In this document: piece after piece, positions 1 to 7,712 of the stretch | Position numbering within the stretch: position 1 is the first letter of the stretch | How the letters are laid out: every line of letters begins with the position of its first letter | The notes under the pieces: model-generated | What the model saw: the letters and a program-made list of their open reading frames with translations, nothing else | What the model was told of the DNA's origin: nothing | Database searches by the model: none | Made by a program: the position numbers and the translations under genes | Assembly (NCBI GenBank): GCA_028711675.1 | Contig: JAQTRT010000146.1 | Span: 1 to 7,783 of the forward strand | Length of the DNA: 7,783 bases | DNA from: a bacterium | GTDB taxonomy: Bacteria > Spirochaetota > JAHITG01 | Direction of reading: 5' to 3'

Positions 1-3000
1 GAGATCGTCCTGAAGCTCCTGTACAAGGAACAGGAACTGCGGTATCAGAGCAGCCAGGGGCTTCTTTATGTCCTGAAGAGACTGGCCAAAGGCGAGCATG
101 AGTTCATCATCGGCGAAAAGGATCAGAAGATCAAGCTGACTTACCAGACAAGGCTGGTGGGAAGGGATGAAGAAATTATCCGGATCAAGGAAGCTTTTAA
201 CCGTACCAGGCAGGGGCAGGGAAGTATCTGTTTTATCGGCGGTGAGCCTGGTATCGGCAAGACAAGGCTGGTGGAAACCATCCAGGAATTCGCGTATGAG
301 CAGGGGTATGAGAAAGGCGGGCTTTTCATCCGCGGCCGGTGCCTGAACCAGGAGAACAAGATACCGTACCAGCCGTTCCGGGATTCGCTCAACGAATATA
401 TCACCAAGGCAGAGAAACAGGAAGCCGGACAGAGAAAAGCGGATACGGCGCGCATCAGGAAGAACCTGGGAGAACTGGGAGAGATCATTTTCCGTCTCAA
501 TCCCAATATCAAGGAGATCCTGGGTGAAATGCCGGATCTGGTCCCCCTGGAACCGGAAAAGGAGAACCAGCGGTTTCTGATCGTTGTCGCGGATTTTTTT
601 TGCCAGCTGGCCGATGAAGGACAGGTCTGCATCCTGTTCCTGGATGACCTGCAGTGGGCGGATGAAGGCTCGTTCCGCCTGCTGGAAAGCATCAGCCAGC
701 GGATCAACCGTTCCAATCTCCTGATCCTGGGAACATACCGGAGCAACGAAGTTTCGGAAGGCCACTCTCTCGCGCGGCTTAAATCCGAGGCTAAATCGCA
801 GGATTACCCTGTCGAGGATATCAGGATCGGGACATTGAACCATGACCGCCTGAACAGGATGGTGGCCGGGCTCCTGGGGGAAAAAGAGGAATCATCCTGC
901 AAACTCACCGGATACATATCGGAAAAAACAAAAGGTAATCCTTTCTTCACCATCACCCTGGTCAGGGAACTGGTGGAACAGAAGGCTATTGTCTGGGAAG
1001 AAGGGACCTGGAAGGAGAACTGGGAGAAAATCAACAGTATCAGGGTTCCCGTGAACATCATTGACATGATCCTTTTAAAGATAAAGGATATACCGGATGA
1101 CCTGGATAAGCTGCTCCGCGTGGCCTCGGTCATCGGACGGGAATTCAGCCTTGACCTCCTGTACCATGTGATACAAAAAGAGAAGGAGGCCATCATCAGC
1201 CTGGTGGATGAGGCTGTCTCCCTGCAGCTGCTCGAACTTTCCATTGTCGAGAAAGGGAAGATCATCTTCGTGCATGACCGGATCAAGGAAGCCTTTTTCT
1301 CCAAGATGAAGGAAGATGAACTGAAACAGTATCATCTGCTCATCGGCCGGACTCTGGAGCAAGGGTCCCGGGGCCGGGAAGAAGAGATCATCTTTGAACT
1401 GGCTCACCATTTTATTGAGGCCGGGAATGAAGAGAAGGGAAGAATATATGCTTTCCGTGCCGCGGAAAAATCCAGGGAAAATTACGCCATACTGGAGGCT
1501 GTGAAGTATTACCGGTACGTGAAGGAAATCCTCATCAAGAAAAAAGAACAGGCCGTCCAATATCAGAACGTTCTGGAGGGGCTGGGCGAAGTTTTAAGGT
1601 TAAGCGGATTATATGAAGAAGCCCTGGAGAATTTCAACGAACTTCTTCTTTTTATCCGGGACGATCTGCACAGGGCCAAGATCCACCATAAGATCGGTTC
1701 AACCCTGTTCGGGTTGGGCAAACCCTTTGAAGCCATTGCAATACTGGAAAAGACACTGGGGATATTAAAGGCCAGGCAGACACCCGGGTCCCTATTAGGG
1801 CTTTTTTTAGCTTTTACCCTGGAAATAACGAAAGTTTTTATACACCAGCTTTTCCCCGGTATCTTCATCAACTCCCGATACAGGAATAATCAGAGAAAGA
1901 TCCTGGCCACAAGGATCTATACGACCCTCGGCTACTGTTATTATTTTACCAATATGCTGAAAGCGGGTTTTGCCGGGCTGGCCGGTCTTAATTTATCCGA
2001 TAAGATGGCCAATACCTATGAATATAGTTTCATCCATTCGATCCAGTCCCCTATCTGGGTGGCTCTGGGATTTTTTTGGATGGGTGAAAGATATTCCTGG
2101 GACGCTCTGGATACATCCCTGAGGATAAAGAACAGGTGGAGCGAAGGTTTTGCTTACCTATATCTGAACTTTGTTTATCTGGCAGCCAATAAAGTGGAGA
2201 AAGCCCTGGAGTACGGGCTCAAGGCCATTGATGTCCTGCTCTCGATCGGAGAAAAGTGGGAACTGGCCGTGGGTTTTTGCATGAGCTGGAGGGCTTATTA
2301 CATTAAAGGCGATATACTGGCCGGGCTCAGGCTTACGGACAGATACGTACAGTTGATGATCCAGATCAAGGACCGGAGGACCATGGCCTGGTCGCTTGAC
2401 CATTACCGCAGGGCGTATATGTTTCTGAACGGATGCGACGACAACTGTCTTGCTGATTTTTATAAGGCCCTGGCCACGGTCAAGAGCATCAATGAAGCTC
2501 CGCATACTGTCATGGTTACTGCTTCTATTGCCATGGCCCATACAGAGAGGGGAGAATATAAAAAAGCCATTGAGAAGGGCGAAGAGGGCGCCCAAATGTA
2601 CATTAAAACACCGGCCAAGGGATACTGGGCCATCGATATATACGGCTATGCAGCGGATGCTTATCTTGCTTCGCTGGAGATGGAGAAGCATGACCGTAAG
2701 GAGAGACGCAGATATCTGAAAAGAGCGGGATACCTGGCCGGGAAAGCCCGTTCAGCAGGAAAGACATTCAAGATCTACTGGCCTATAGCCCTCCGGACAA
2801 CGGGGAAATATTACTGGCTGAAGGGAAAGAAAAGGAAAGGTCTTGATTATTTCCTGAAAGATATCCGGTTCTGCGAAAAGTTCCGGTATCAGTATGAACT
2901 GGCCTTGTGCTGTTATGAGCTGGGGCGTTTCCTTTTCAGGGACGGATATAACAGGACTTACAGTAAAGAGAAGGGGAGGGAGTACCTGATCAAGGCCGCG

Positions 3001-4365
3001 AAACTCTTCGAACAGATCAAGGCTGAGCCTTATCTGGTGAAGACAAGGAAGATACTGGGTGTGCAAAAAGCTACTGAACCCAAGTCAGAGGTCTCGCCCC
3101 AGGAGCGGCTCAAGCTTGAACGGAGGATGGACACGGTCCTCAATACCAGCCGTTACCTCAGCTCCATCCTGGACCTTGACGAGCTTCTGCAGAAGATCAT
3201 GGATAAGACCATCGAACTGGTCGGCGCGGAAAGGGGGATCCTGGCCCTTTATCCGGACAAGGACGAGAAAAAGGAGTTTAAACTGGAGATCAAGGTCGTG
3301 CGGAACGTGAAGACCCAGGATACGGATACGTTCCAGATGAGCCGGAGCATCCTCGATAAAGTTACGCATGAGATGAAGCCTATCATCATCGACGATGCTT
3401 CCACGCATACGGAATTCAAGACGCAGGCCAGTATCATCAGTTCGGGATTCAAGTCCGTTCTTTGCGCGCCTATCATCACAAAAGGCGAGCTGCTCGGGGT
3501 CATTTACCTGGATAACCATCTGGTGAGCGGGTTGTTCCATGAGGAGGACCTGCGGATCCTGGAACTGATCAGCAGCCAGGCCGGCGTTTCCATACAGAAT
3601 GCCCGGCTGTATAAGAAGTCCATTGCCAAACAAAGGATGGAACATGATATGGCCATTGCCGGTACCATCCAGCAGATGTTCCTTCCGGACAAGATCGAGG
3701 AGATCAGGGATATCGAAGTGGACGCTGTTTATTCGCCGGCGGAATTCATCGGCGGGGATTATTACGATATCATCAAGCTGGACGAGAACCGGTATGCCCT
3801 GATCATCGTGGACATCTCGGGCCATGGTTCGTCCGCAGCTATCGTCATGTCCGTTATATCCTTTATTGTGCATTCTGTTGCGGATAAGGTTAAGGACAGC
3901 GCGGAACTGGCCGCGATCCTGAACAAGCGACTCTCTGAAAGGCTAAAGGCGGAAAAATATGCTACCGGCATTTTCCTGATCTATGACGCGGCCAGGAACA
4001 TGTTCGAATACACCAATGCCGGCCATTCGAGTCTTTTATTGTATAAAAAGAAAGGGGACCGTATCGTCGAGTTCGAGAAACGGTCCATACCCATTGGCGT
4101 GATGGACGAGACGGCTTACGAGAAAGAGGAGTTCACGTTTGAGCCGGGCGATATCGTCATGCTCCAGACGGACGGGATATTCGAGACCATGAACGAGGCA
4201 CGGACCCTGTTCGGGTTCGAACGCGTGAAAAAACTTCTCTGGAACCTGAGGGACAGGCCGGCCCGTGAAATAGACCGGTATATCCTCTCCGAAGTGAACC
4301 GGTTCAGGGGAAACCTGAACCAGGCGGATGACATCACATTGATCACTCTGAAGAAACGAGGGTAA
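1..4365 (+). CDS. Ser/Thr kinase-ATPase-helical repeat-GAF-SpoIIE phosphatase fusion protein, 5' end cut by window
   Basis: The frame is open from base 1 to the TAA at 4363-4365 (1454 residues visible), so the gene starts outside the window; the GTG at 157 is internal. Residues 5-28 (KLLYKEQELRYQSSQGLL...) match the last subdomain of Hanks-type protein kinases, usually K-L-L-x-K-x-x-x-x-RYQS. Then comes an ATPase of the COG3899 type: LVGRDEE at 52-58, Walker A GEPGIGKT at 81-88, Walker B VCILFLDD at 209-216 and a GTYRSNEV motif near 244-251. About 520-1030 is a helical, TPR-like repeat region. A GAF domain spans about 1041-1206. A SpoIIE/PP2C phosphatase spans 1213-1454, with GGDYYD (1251-1256), DISGHG (1271-1276), NAGH (1339-1342), TDGIFE (1390-1395) and ADD (1442-1444), so it looks catalytically intact. 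By family knowledge this is a cytoplasmic signal integrator. Ligand and phosphoprotein substrate are unknown. The missing kinase part is probably about 250 residues. No STAS or anti-sigma partner gene lies in the window. Confidence 0.93.
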   Translation, partial: EIVLKLLYKEQELRYQSSQGLLYVLKRLAKGEHEFIIGEKDQKIKLTYQTRLVGRDEEIIRIKEAFNRTRQGQGSICFIGGEPGIGKTRLVETIQEFAYEQGYEKGGLFIRGRCLNQENKIPYQPFRDSLNEYITKAEKQEAGQRKADTARIRKNLGELGEIIFRLNPNIKEILGEMPDLVPLEPEKENQRFLIVVADFFCQLADEGQVCILFLDDLQWADEGSFRLLESISQRINRSNLLILGTYRSNEVSEGHSLARLKSEAKSQDYPVEDIRIGTLNHDRLNRMVAGLLGEKEESSCKLTGYISEKTKGNPFFTITLVRELVEQKAIVWEEGTWKENWEKINSIRVPVNIIDMILLKIKDIPDDLDKLLRVASVIGREFSLDLLYHVIQKEKEAIISLVDEAVSLQLLELSIVEKGKIIFVHDRIKEAFFSKMKEDELKQYHLLIGRTLEQGSRGREEEIIFELAHHFIEAGNEEKGRIYAFRAAEKSRENYAILEAVKYYRYVKEILIKKKEQAVQYQNVLEGLGEVLRLSGLYEEALENFNELLLFIRDDLHRAKIHHKIGSTLFGLGKPFEAIAILEKTLGILKARQTPGSLLGLFLAFTLEITKVFIHQLFPGIFINSRYRNNQRKILATRIYTTLGYCYYFTNMLKAGFAGLAGLNLSDKMANTYEYSFIHSIQSPIWVALGFFWMGERYSWDALDTSLRIKNRWSEGFAYLYLNFVYLAANKVEKALEYGLKAIDVLLSIGEKWELAVGFCMSWRAYYIKGDILAGLRLTDRYVQLMIQIKDRRTMAWSLDHYRRAYMFLNGCDDNCLADFYKALATVKSINEAPHTVMVTASIAMAHTERGEYKKAIEKGEEGAQMYIKTPAKGYWAIDIYGYAADAYLASLEMEKHDRKERRRYLKRAGYLAGKARSAGKTFKIYWPIALRTTGKYYWLKGKKRKGLDYFLKDIRFCEKFRYQYELALCCYELGRFLFRDGYNRTYSKEKGREYLIKAAKLFEQIKAEPYLVKTRKILGVQKATEPKSEVSPQERLKLERRMDTVLNTSRYLSSILDLDELLQKIMDKTIELVGAERGILALYPDKDEKKEFKLEIKVVRNVKTQDTDTFQMSRSILDKVTHEMKPIIIDDASTHTEFKTQASIISSGFKSVLCAPIITKGELLGVIYLDNHLVSGLFHEEDLRILELISSQAGVSIQNARLYKKSIAKQRMEHDMAIAGTIQQMFLPDKIEEIRDIEVDAVYSPAEFIGGDYYDIIKLDENRYALIIVDISGHGSSAAIVMSVISFIVHSVADKVKDSAELAAILNKRLSERLKAEKYATGIFLIYDAARNMFEYTNAGHSSLLLYKKKGDRIVEFEKRSIPIGVMDETAYEKEEFTFEPGDIVMLQTDGIFETMNEARTLFGFERVKKLLWNLRDRPAREIDRYILSEVNRFRGNLNQADDITLITLKKRG
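4301..4321. repeat. Perfect 8-bp inverted repeat, 5-base loop, in the 3' end of the fusion gene
   Basis: GGTTCAGG at 4301-4308 and CCTGAACC at 4314-4321 are exact reverse complements separated by GGAAA. The repeat lies inside the codons for the last part of the phosphatase domain, about 40 bases before its stop and about 57 bases beyond the stop of the convergent minus-strand operon. It could fold in either transcript. There is no U-tract on either side, so I do not call it an intrinsic terminator. It may be a 3'-end stabilising hairpin or a chance result of codon choice. Confidence 0.4.
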
Positions 4366-4377
4366 TTCCCGGCCCTG

Positions 4378-4854
4378 TCAGCATGACGTGTCCTTGACTT
4401 TCATGACCGTAATCCTGTGCTTTTTTCTGCTGAGGAATCTTTTTTTTACTTCTTCCAGGCAGGAGTCCCTGACAGAGAGATAAAGACGGTCCAGGCCTGA
4501 ATCCAGGAGTATCCGGAGGCTTTCCGCATGCCCTTTTTCTTTAAGTTCCAGAGGACCGACCTCATCCAGGAACACAATGCCGGGATCTGTAAAATGAAGA
4601 AGGGCTCTTCCGCTGGATTCAAATCCTTTCTTATAGAAAACAAATTTTCCTGTTGAGTTAAGCCGGGCAAGACGGATCCTCCTTCCCGTGGTCAGGTCTT
4701 TCGCGTCATATCCTGTCTTGATGCCGGCCTTGAAAATGCCCGGTGCAATGATCCCGGTGGGTGAAGAACCCGCGTCCTTTTCTTTTTGAACCAGTTCTTT
4801 CATCAAAGAGGTCTTGCCGGAATTCACTTTACCTGTGATAATGATGATGTCCAT
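4378..4854 (-). CDS. THEP1-like P-loop nucleoside-triphosphatase (COG1618/DUF2478-type)
   Basis: This 158-residue cytoplasmic protein begins MDIIIITGKVNSGKTSL, a Walker A loop (G8, G13, K14, T15) right at the N-terminus. Walker B is IVFLDEVGPLEL at 93-104 with D97 and E98; the DE-[IV]-G-x-[LM]-E-L form is characteristic of the THEP1/NTPase_1 family. GYDAKDLTTGRR (48-59) and LSVRDSCLEEV (126-136), with a likely functional Arg129, also fit that family, as does the length (about 160-190 residues). Family members hydrolyse NTPs in vitro; their cellular role is poorly defined. It is not an ABC ATPase: no LSGGQ signature is seen. It is the last visible gene of the minus-strand operon, 34 bases after the membrane protein gene, with only a weak ribosome site (CAGG) before ATG. 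That suggests translation lower than, or coupled to, its upstream neighbour. Its job is probably tied to the uptake genes beside it, but this is inference from context. Confidence 0.82.
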   Translation of the reverse strand: MDIIIITGKVNSGKTSLMKELVQKEKDAGSSPTGIIAPGIFKAGIKTGYDAKDLTTGRRIRLARLNSTGKFVFYKKGFESSGRALLHFTDPGIVFLDEVGPLELKEKGHAESLRILLDSGLDRLYLSVRDSCLEEVKKRFLSRKKHRITVMKVKDTSC

Positions 4855-4888
4855 GTTGGCCTGTGAAAGGTGCTGCCGACGTACTGTT

Positions 4889-5566
4889 TTATTTATTGAT
4901 ATAGATGATAACGGCCGAGATCAAGAGAGAGACAAGAGTGAGCAGTCCGGGGCCTGCATAAAATGAATTGGGTCTTTGCAGCCAGGTCCCGAAAGTCCTT
5001 TCCTTGGCCTTTTCCCCTATCTCCCATCCCAGCATAAAGAACAGACCTGCCGAGAGAGCCCACACCGCTCCTTCCTTCATGATAAAGGCTGTGAGTCCGG
5101 AAGTCCCGTTAAAGGAGAGCATGTAGGAACAGGGCTGAACGTGCATGCCGATAAAATAATAAAGCAGGGAACCGAACAGCACACCCGTACCGCTGGCAAG
5201 GGACCGGGCTGTGCGGCTTTTTATGACGCGTCCCCTGAAGAGAGCCGTCATTCCCGCGAGACCGCCGAATTCCAGAAGCACCGCGAGGCAGGCATTGGCC
5301 TTGCAGAGCACGGAAAGACCGAGTACAGGGATCACCAGCTGTTTGTGCAGACAGGCTAAAAGGCCCATACCCAGGATCATTACGGGATTTCCGTAAACAG
5401 CCATGGCTATGCCGATAAAAAGAGCGTCGAGTCCGATCAAAAGACCGGAAAAATGGATACCTGACCTGTGGAGAAGGCCGGCTGCGGCCACTTCCACCAG
5501 TCCGCAGAACGAGCCCAGCACCAGGATGCCTGTGATAATACCTTTTTGTCCTTTATTCTCTTTCAT
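4889..5566 (-). CDS. Polytopic inner-membrane protein of unrecognised family, possible transporter component
   Basis: The 225 residues are strongly hydrophobic, with about six or seven membrane segments at roughly 9-31, 41-58, 61-82, 86-110, 125-142, 158-182 and 204-222. Basic stretches (111-119 RGRVIKSRT and 185-190 EKAKER) are likely cytoplasmic. I do not recognise the family. Size and topology resemble substrate-binding (S) components of ECF transporters or other small permeases, but I see no diagnostic motif. Several Cys, His and Met residues lie in or near the membrane segments: C21, H33, H38, C72, H74, C88, C93, M141, H142 and C146. Such residues often bind metals, although that is only suggestive. 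The ATG at 5564-5566 is supported by a strong purine-rich ribosome site. The gene sits between a TonB-dependent receptor and a P-loop NTPase in one operon, so it is the best candidate for the inner-membrane step of the same uptake route. Confidence 0.75.
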   Translation of the reverse strand: MKENKGQKGIITGILVLGSFCGLVEVAAAGLLHRSGIHFSGLLIGLDALFIGIAMAVYGNPVMILGMGLLACLHKQLVIPVLGLSVLCKANACLAVLLEFGGLAGMTALFRGRVIKSRTARSLASGTGVLFGSLLYYFIGMHVQPCSYMLSFNGTSGLTAFIMKEGAVWALSAGLFFMLGWEIGEKAKERTFGTWLQRPNSFYAGPGLLTLVSLLISAVIIYINK

Positions 5567-5570
5567 GTTG

Positions 5571-5582
5571 TTCCTTCCTCCT
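5571..5582 (-). promoter_or_regulatory. Strong ribosome binding site of the membrane protein gene
   Basis: Read on the minus strand, AGGAGG (5577-5582) is followed by AAGGAA (5571-5576) and then CAAC before the ATG. AGGAGG is 10 bases and AAGGAA 4 bases from the start. This double Shine-Dalgarno-like tract fixes the start codon and predicts efficient translation, in contrast to the weak site of the next gene. Confidence 0.7.
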
Positions 5583-5610
5583 CGGACCGGTTCCTGTATC
5601 CTTATTCTCT

Positions 5611-7584
5611 TCAGAAGGCCATGGTCAGACCGCTCAGTAAACTTCTGCCGGCCTGGGGGCCGTTCCCTTCTTCATAATTAATATCCATTATATTATTAAT
5701 AGCAAGGAAAATCTCTGTCCGGAGCGGACGGGTCACGGAGAAGCTCTGCGTTAATTTAATGTCGAGCAGATGATACTCCGGAACAAGCCGGCCGGATGAT
5801 CTTTGTTCTCCCGTGTACCGGTACTGGCCTGCAAGGAACAGGCCGAACGGGAAATTGTATGAGAGGCTCAGACCAGCCTTGTGCCTGGGCTGCTGGTCCA
5901 GCTCTTTTTTATTCACCCTGTCCCAGGTATACAGATAAGTATAATCAAGTCTGGCCCCGATCCTTTTTATTATCCTGGAATTAATCCCGGCCTCGGTCCC
6001 GTAGAGCCGGGCTTTGCCGATATTCAGGTATACGGAATTATTGCCGGAATCCCTGGTGCTCTGTATCAGATCGCTCACTTCATTATTGAAAAAAGAGAGG
6101 AAAGCCGTTCCGGATAAGAATTTTTGTTTAAGCCCGATCTCAAAAGCAATGGTGTTTTCCGGCCGCAGGTCGGGATTCCCGCCGGCCCGCTGGCTGTAGA
6201 GCTCTTTCATCCTCGGGAACCGTATCTTTTTTCCTATTGAAGAAAAGAGTTCGGTACCCGGAGCCATGGTAAAGCTCAAGCCTGCCTGGGGATTCAGGGC
6301 CCCTGTATCTGCCGGTGCCGGCTGGCCAGCGCTCCTGACAGGATAAAAATGGTCATAACCGCATCCCAGATAGCCTGTGAGCCTTTCCATGAGGATCACG
6401 TAATTTTCCACTCCTGATGTAAGGGAATCCGCTTCATACGTCTGTTCGTCGCTCCAGCCTTGATGGATGATCTTCCCGTTCTTGTTCTTGCTGTTATATT
6501 CTTTCTCCTTATGCCTGTCCTTTTGATAAGTGAGGCCTGACCGGATAAGCCACCCGGATAAGGAAATGTCCGTGCTTAGACCGGCGCCTGCGGAAAAATC
6601 AAGATACTGTGATCTGTCGAACCAGGATTGGACTGTTGTCAAGTCCCATTCTTCTGAAACATCCTCCAGCTCGTCATAGTGGTCCACGTAGAATGTCCGG
6701 CCCGTTACTTTCAACAGGGAACTGATCCTTTTTTCCGCTGCCAGATGGACCTGCCACTGCCGCCAGTCCGTAAAACGCCAGTAACGGTCGCTGAATACAG
6801 GGCACCCCCGTTTGTTATTGAAATAATCAAAGAAAAGAGAGAGCTTTGTGTCATCGTCCGGGATAAAACCAAGATTGGCATGAAGGGAGTGCCTCTGATA
6901 ATCGCTTAATTCCCTGGTCCCTCCGTTTTCCCGGTAGGAAGAATCCTTGCCCATAAGAGGATCGTCCTTGTCGAACTTTCCGGACAGCCTGATGCCGTCC
7001 GATGTCCTTCGGTCCATGCCGATATAATAATTTAATTTTTTAAAACCCGCCGAATAATTCAGGGAATAGTCTTGTGTATTATCATTACCGGCAGCAGCAG
7101 AGAAGCTGATCTTGGCCGGGCTGCTCCCTTTTTTAGTGATGATATTAACCACTCCGCCCATGGTATTGGCGCCGTACAGGAGAGAGGAAGCGCCTTTTGT
7201 GACCACGATCTTTTCAACGGATTCCACGGGCAGGGAACCCAGGTCCAGAGACCCGAAGTATCCCTCATAGGCCGGAACGCCGTTGATGAGGACCTTGATC
7301 CCGTTCTGGCTGAATCCTCTGATACTGACCTGCTTCTCGTTCTTGTTTACGGAACGGCTGTCCACGCCTGTCAGGGTATCCAGTGCTTCGGCCACGGAAG
7401 GGTAAGCTCCTTTCTTTAGTTCCTGCGAGCTTAACTCAGAGACGGTCACTGTGGCGTACTCCGGCCTCTGGCCGTACACAATGATCTCATTGAGTTCTGC
7501 GTCCGCGGCGTAAATAATTTTTGATGCCGGGCTGATGAGGAGAAGGAAAACGAAAAAATGATGAAGGCTCAGATTCCTGTTCAT
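5611..7584 (-). CDS. TonB-dependent outer-membrane receptor (BtuB/CirA-like plug and barrel)
   Basis: The 657-residue protein would import a scarce ligand (metal chelate, siderophore, cobalamin-like cofactor or similar) across the outer membrane using TonB energy. The ATG at 7582-7584 gives a classic signal peptide (MNRNLSLHHFFVFLLL, likely cut after IIYA at residue 26), followed at once by a TonB box, EIIVYG, at 33-38. The plug domain spans about 40-152 and shows the family motifs VSIRGF (86-91), VLINGVP (98-104), VEKIVVTKGASSLLYG (123-138) and GGVVNIIT (143-150). The rest is a 22-strand-type barrel rich in alternating aromatic residues, ending in LTMAF with the C-terminal Phe needed for barrel assembly. 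Length is normal for the family (600-750). The plug resembles BtuB/CirA-type receptors, but substrate cannot be assigned from sequence alone. It heads the three-gene operon behind its own promoter. An upstream in-frame TTG at 7650 is rejected as the start. Confidence 0.95.
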   Translation of the reverse strand: MNRNLSLHHFFVFLLLISPASKIIYAADAELNEIIVYGQRPEYATVTVSELSSQELKKGAYPSVAEALDTLTGVDSRSVNKNEKQVSIRGFSQNGIKVLINGVPAYEGYFGSLDLGSLPVESVEKIVVTKGASSLLYGANTMGGVVNIITKKGSSPAKISFSAAAGNDNTQDYSLNYSAGFKKLNYYIGMDRRTSDGIRLSGKFDKDDPLMGKDSSYRENGGTRELSDYQRHSLHANLGFIPDDDTKLSLFFDYFNNKRGCPVFSDRYWRFTDWRQWQVHLAAEKRISSLLKVTGRTFYVDHYDELEDVSEEWDLTTVQSWFDRSQYLDFSAGAGLSTDISLSGWLIRSGLTYQKDRHKEKEYNSKNKNGKIIHQGWSDEQTYEADSLTSGVENYVILMERLTGYLGCGYDHFYPVRSAGQPAPADTGALNPQAGLSFTMAPGTELFSSIGKKIRFPRMKELYSQRAGGNPDLRPENTIAFEIGLKQKFLSGTAFLSFFNNEVSDLIQSTRDSGNNSVYLNIGKARLYGTEAGINSRIIKRIGARLDYTYLYTWDRVNKKELDQQPRHKAGLSLSYNFPFGLFLAGQYRYTGEQRSSGRLVPEYHLLDIKLTQSFSVTRPLRTEIFLAINNIMDINYEEGNGPQAGRSLLSGLTMAF

Positions 7585-7595
7585 TATTATTTTTG

Positions 7596-7601
7596 CTCCT
7601 T
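7596..7601 (-). promoter_or_regulatory. Ribosome binding site selecting the receptor start
   Basis: AAGGAG on the minus strand lies 11 bases before the ATG at 7584. The spacing is slightly long but acceptable. Together with the signal peptide that begins at this ATG, it decides the start against the upstream in-frame TTG. Confidence 0.65.
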
Positions 7602-7649
7602 GCAGACCGGCAGAGCGTTCCGCATATTTTTTTAATCCCGGATAAAACA

Positions 7650-7677
7650 ATAATAGCCACTGGGATTATAATGTCAA
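7650..7677 (-). promoter_or_regulatory. Sigma-70-like promoter of the receptor operon
   Basis: On the minus strand a perfect -35 element, TTGACA (7672-7677), is followed after 16 bases by TATTAT (7650-7655), five of six matches to the -10 consensus. Transcription would begin near 7643, leaving a leader of about 58 bases before the ATG at 7584. The -10 box overlaps the upstream TTG codon, which would then not be transcribed. Spacing is one base short of the optimum. Confidence 0.6.
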
Positions 7678-7712
7678 TTTTTTTTACCTGTTGAAGAAGA
7701 CGCAAGGCCTTG

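Noticed and set aside
1783..1860. Hydrophobic stretch (residues about 595-620 of the visible protein) as a transmembrane helix
   Set aside because: It contains charged and polar residues and resembles an amphipathic segment, of the kind I recall after the ATPase in similar large soluble signalling ATPases. No other membrane segment accompanies it.
3085..3873. Long 262-residue open frame on the minus strand inside the fusion gene
   Set aside because: It lies wholly opposite the well-supported GAF and phosphatase coding region, its product has no recognisable motif, and it has no convincing ribosome site. It is a shadow of the plus-strand gene.
157..4365. Gene starting at the GTG at 157
   Set aside because: The same frame stays open to base 1 and encodes a recognisable kinase C-terminal segment that joins smoothly to the ATPase, so 157 is an internal valine codon in LVGRDEE.
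4855..4888. Hairpin before the NTPase gene (GTTGGC at 4855-4860 and GCCGAC at 4875-4880) as a translation switch
   Set aside because: The arms are only six bases with one mismatch and a 14-base loop, too weak to support a regulatory call.
7651..7670. Piece of a cobalamin riboswitch (GCCACTGGG on the plus strand)
   Set aside because: Only this short string resembles the conserved core; the B12 box and other conserved stems are missing, and the orientation is opposite to the receptor gene.
7678..7685. T-run as part of an intrinsic terminator for a gene to the right
   Set aside because: No stable GC-rich stem precedes the run on either strand, and it directly adjoins the -35 element of the operon promoter.
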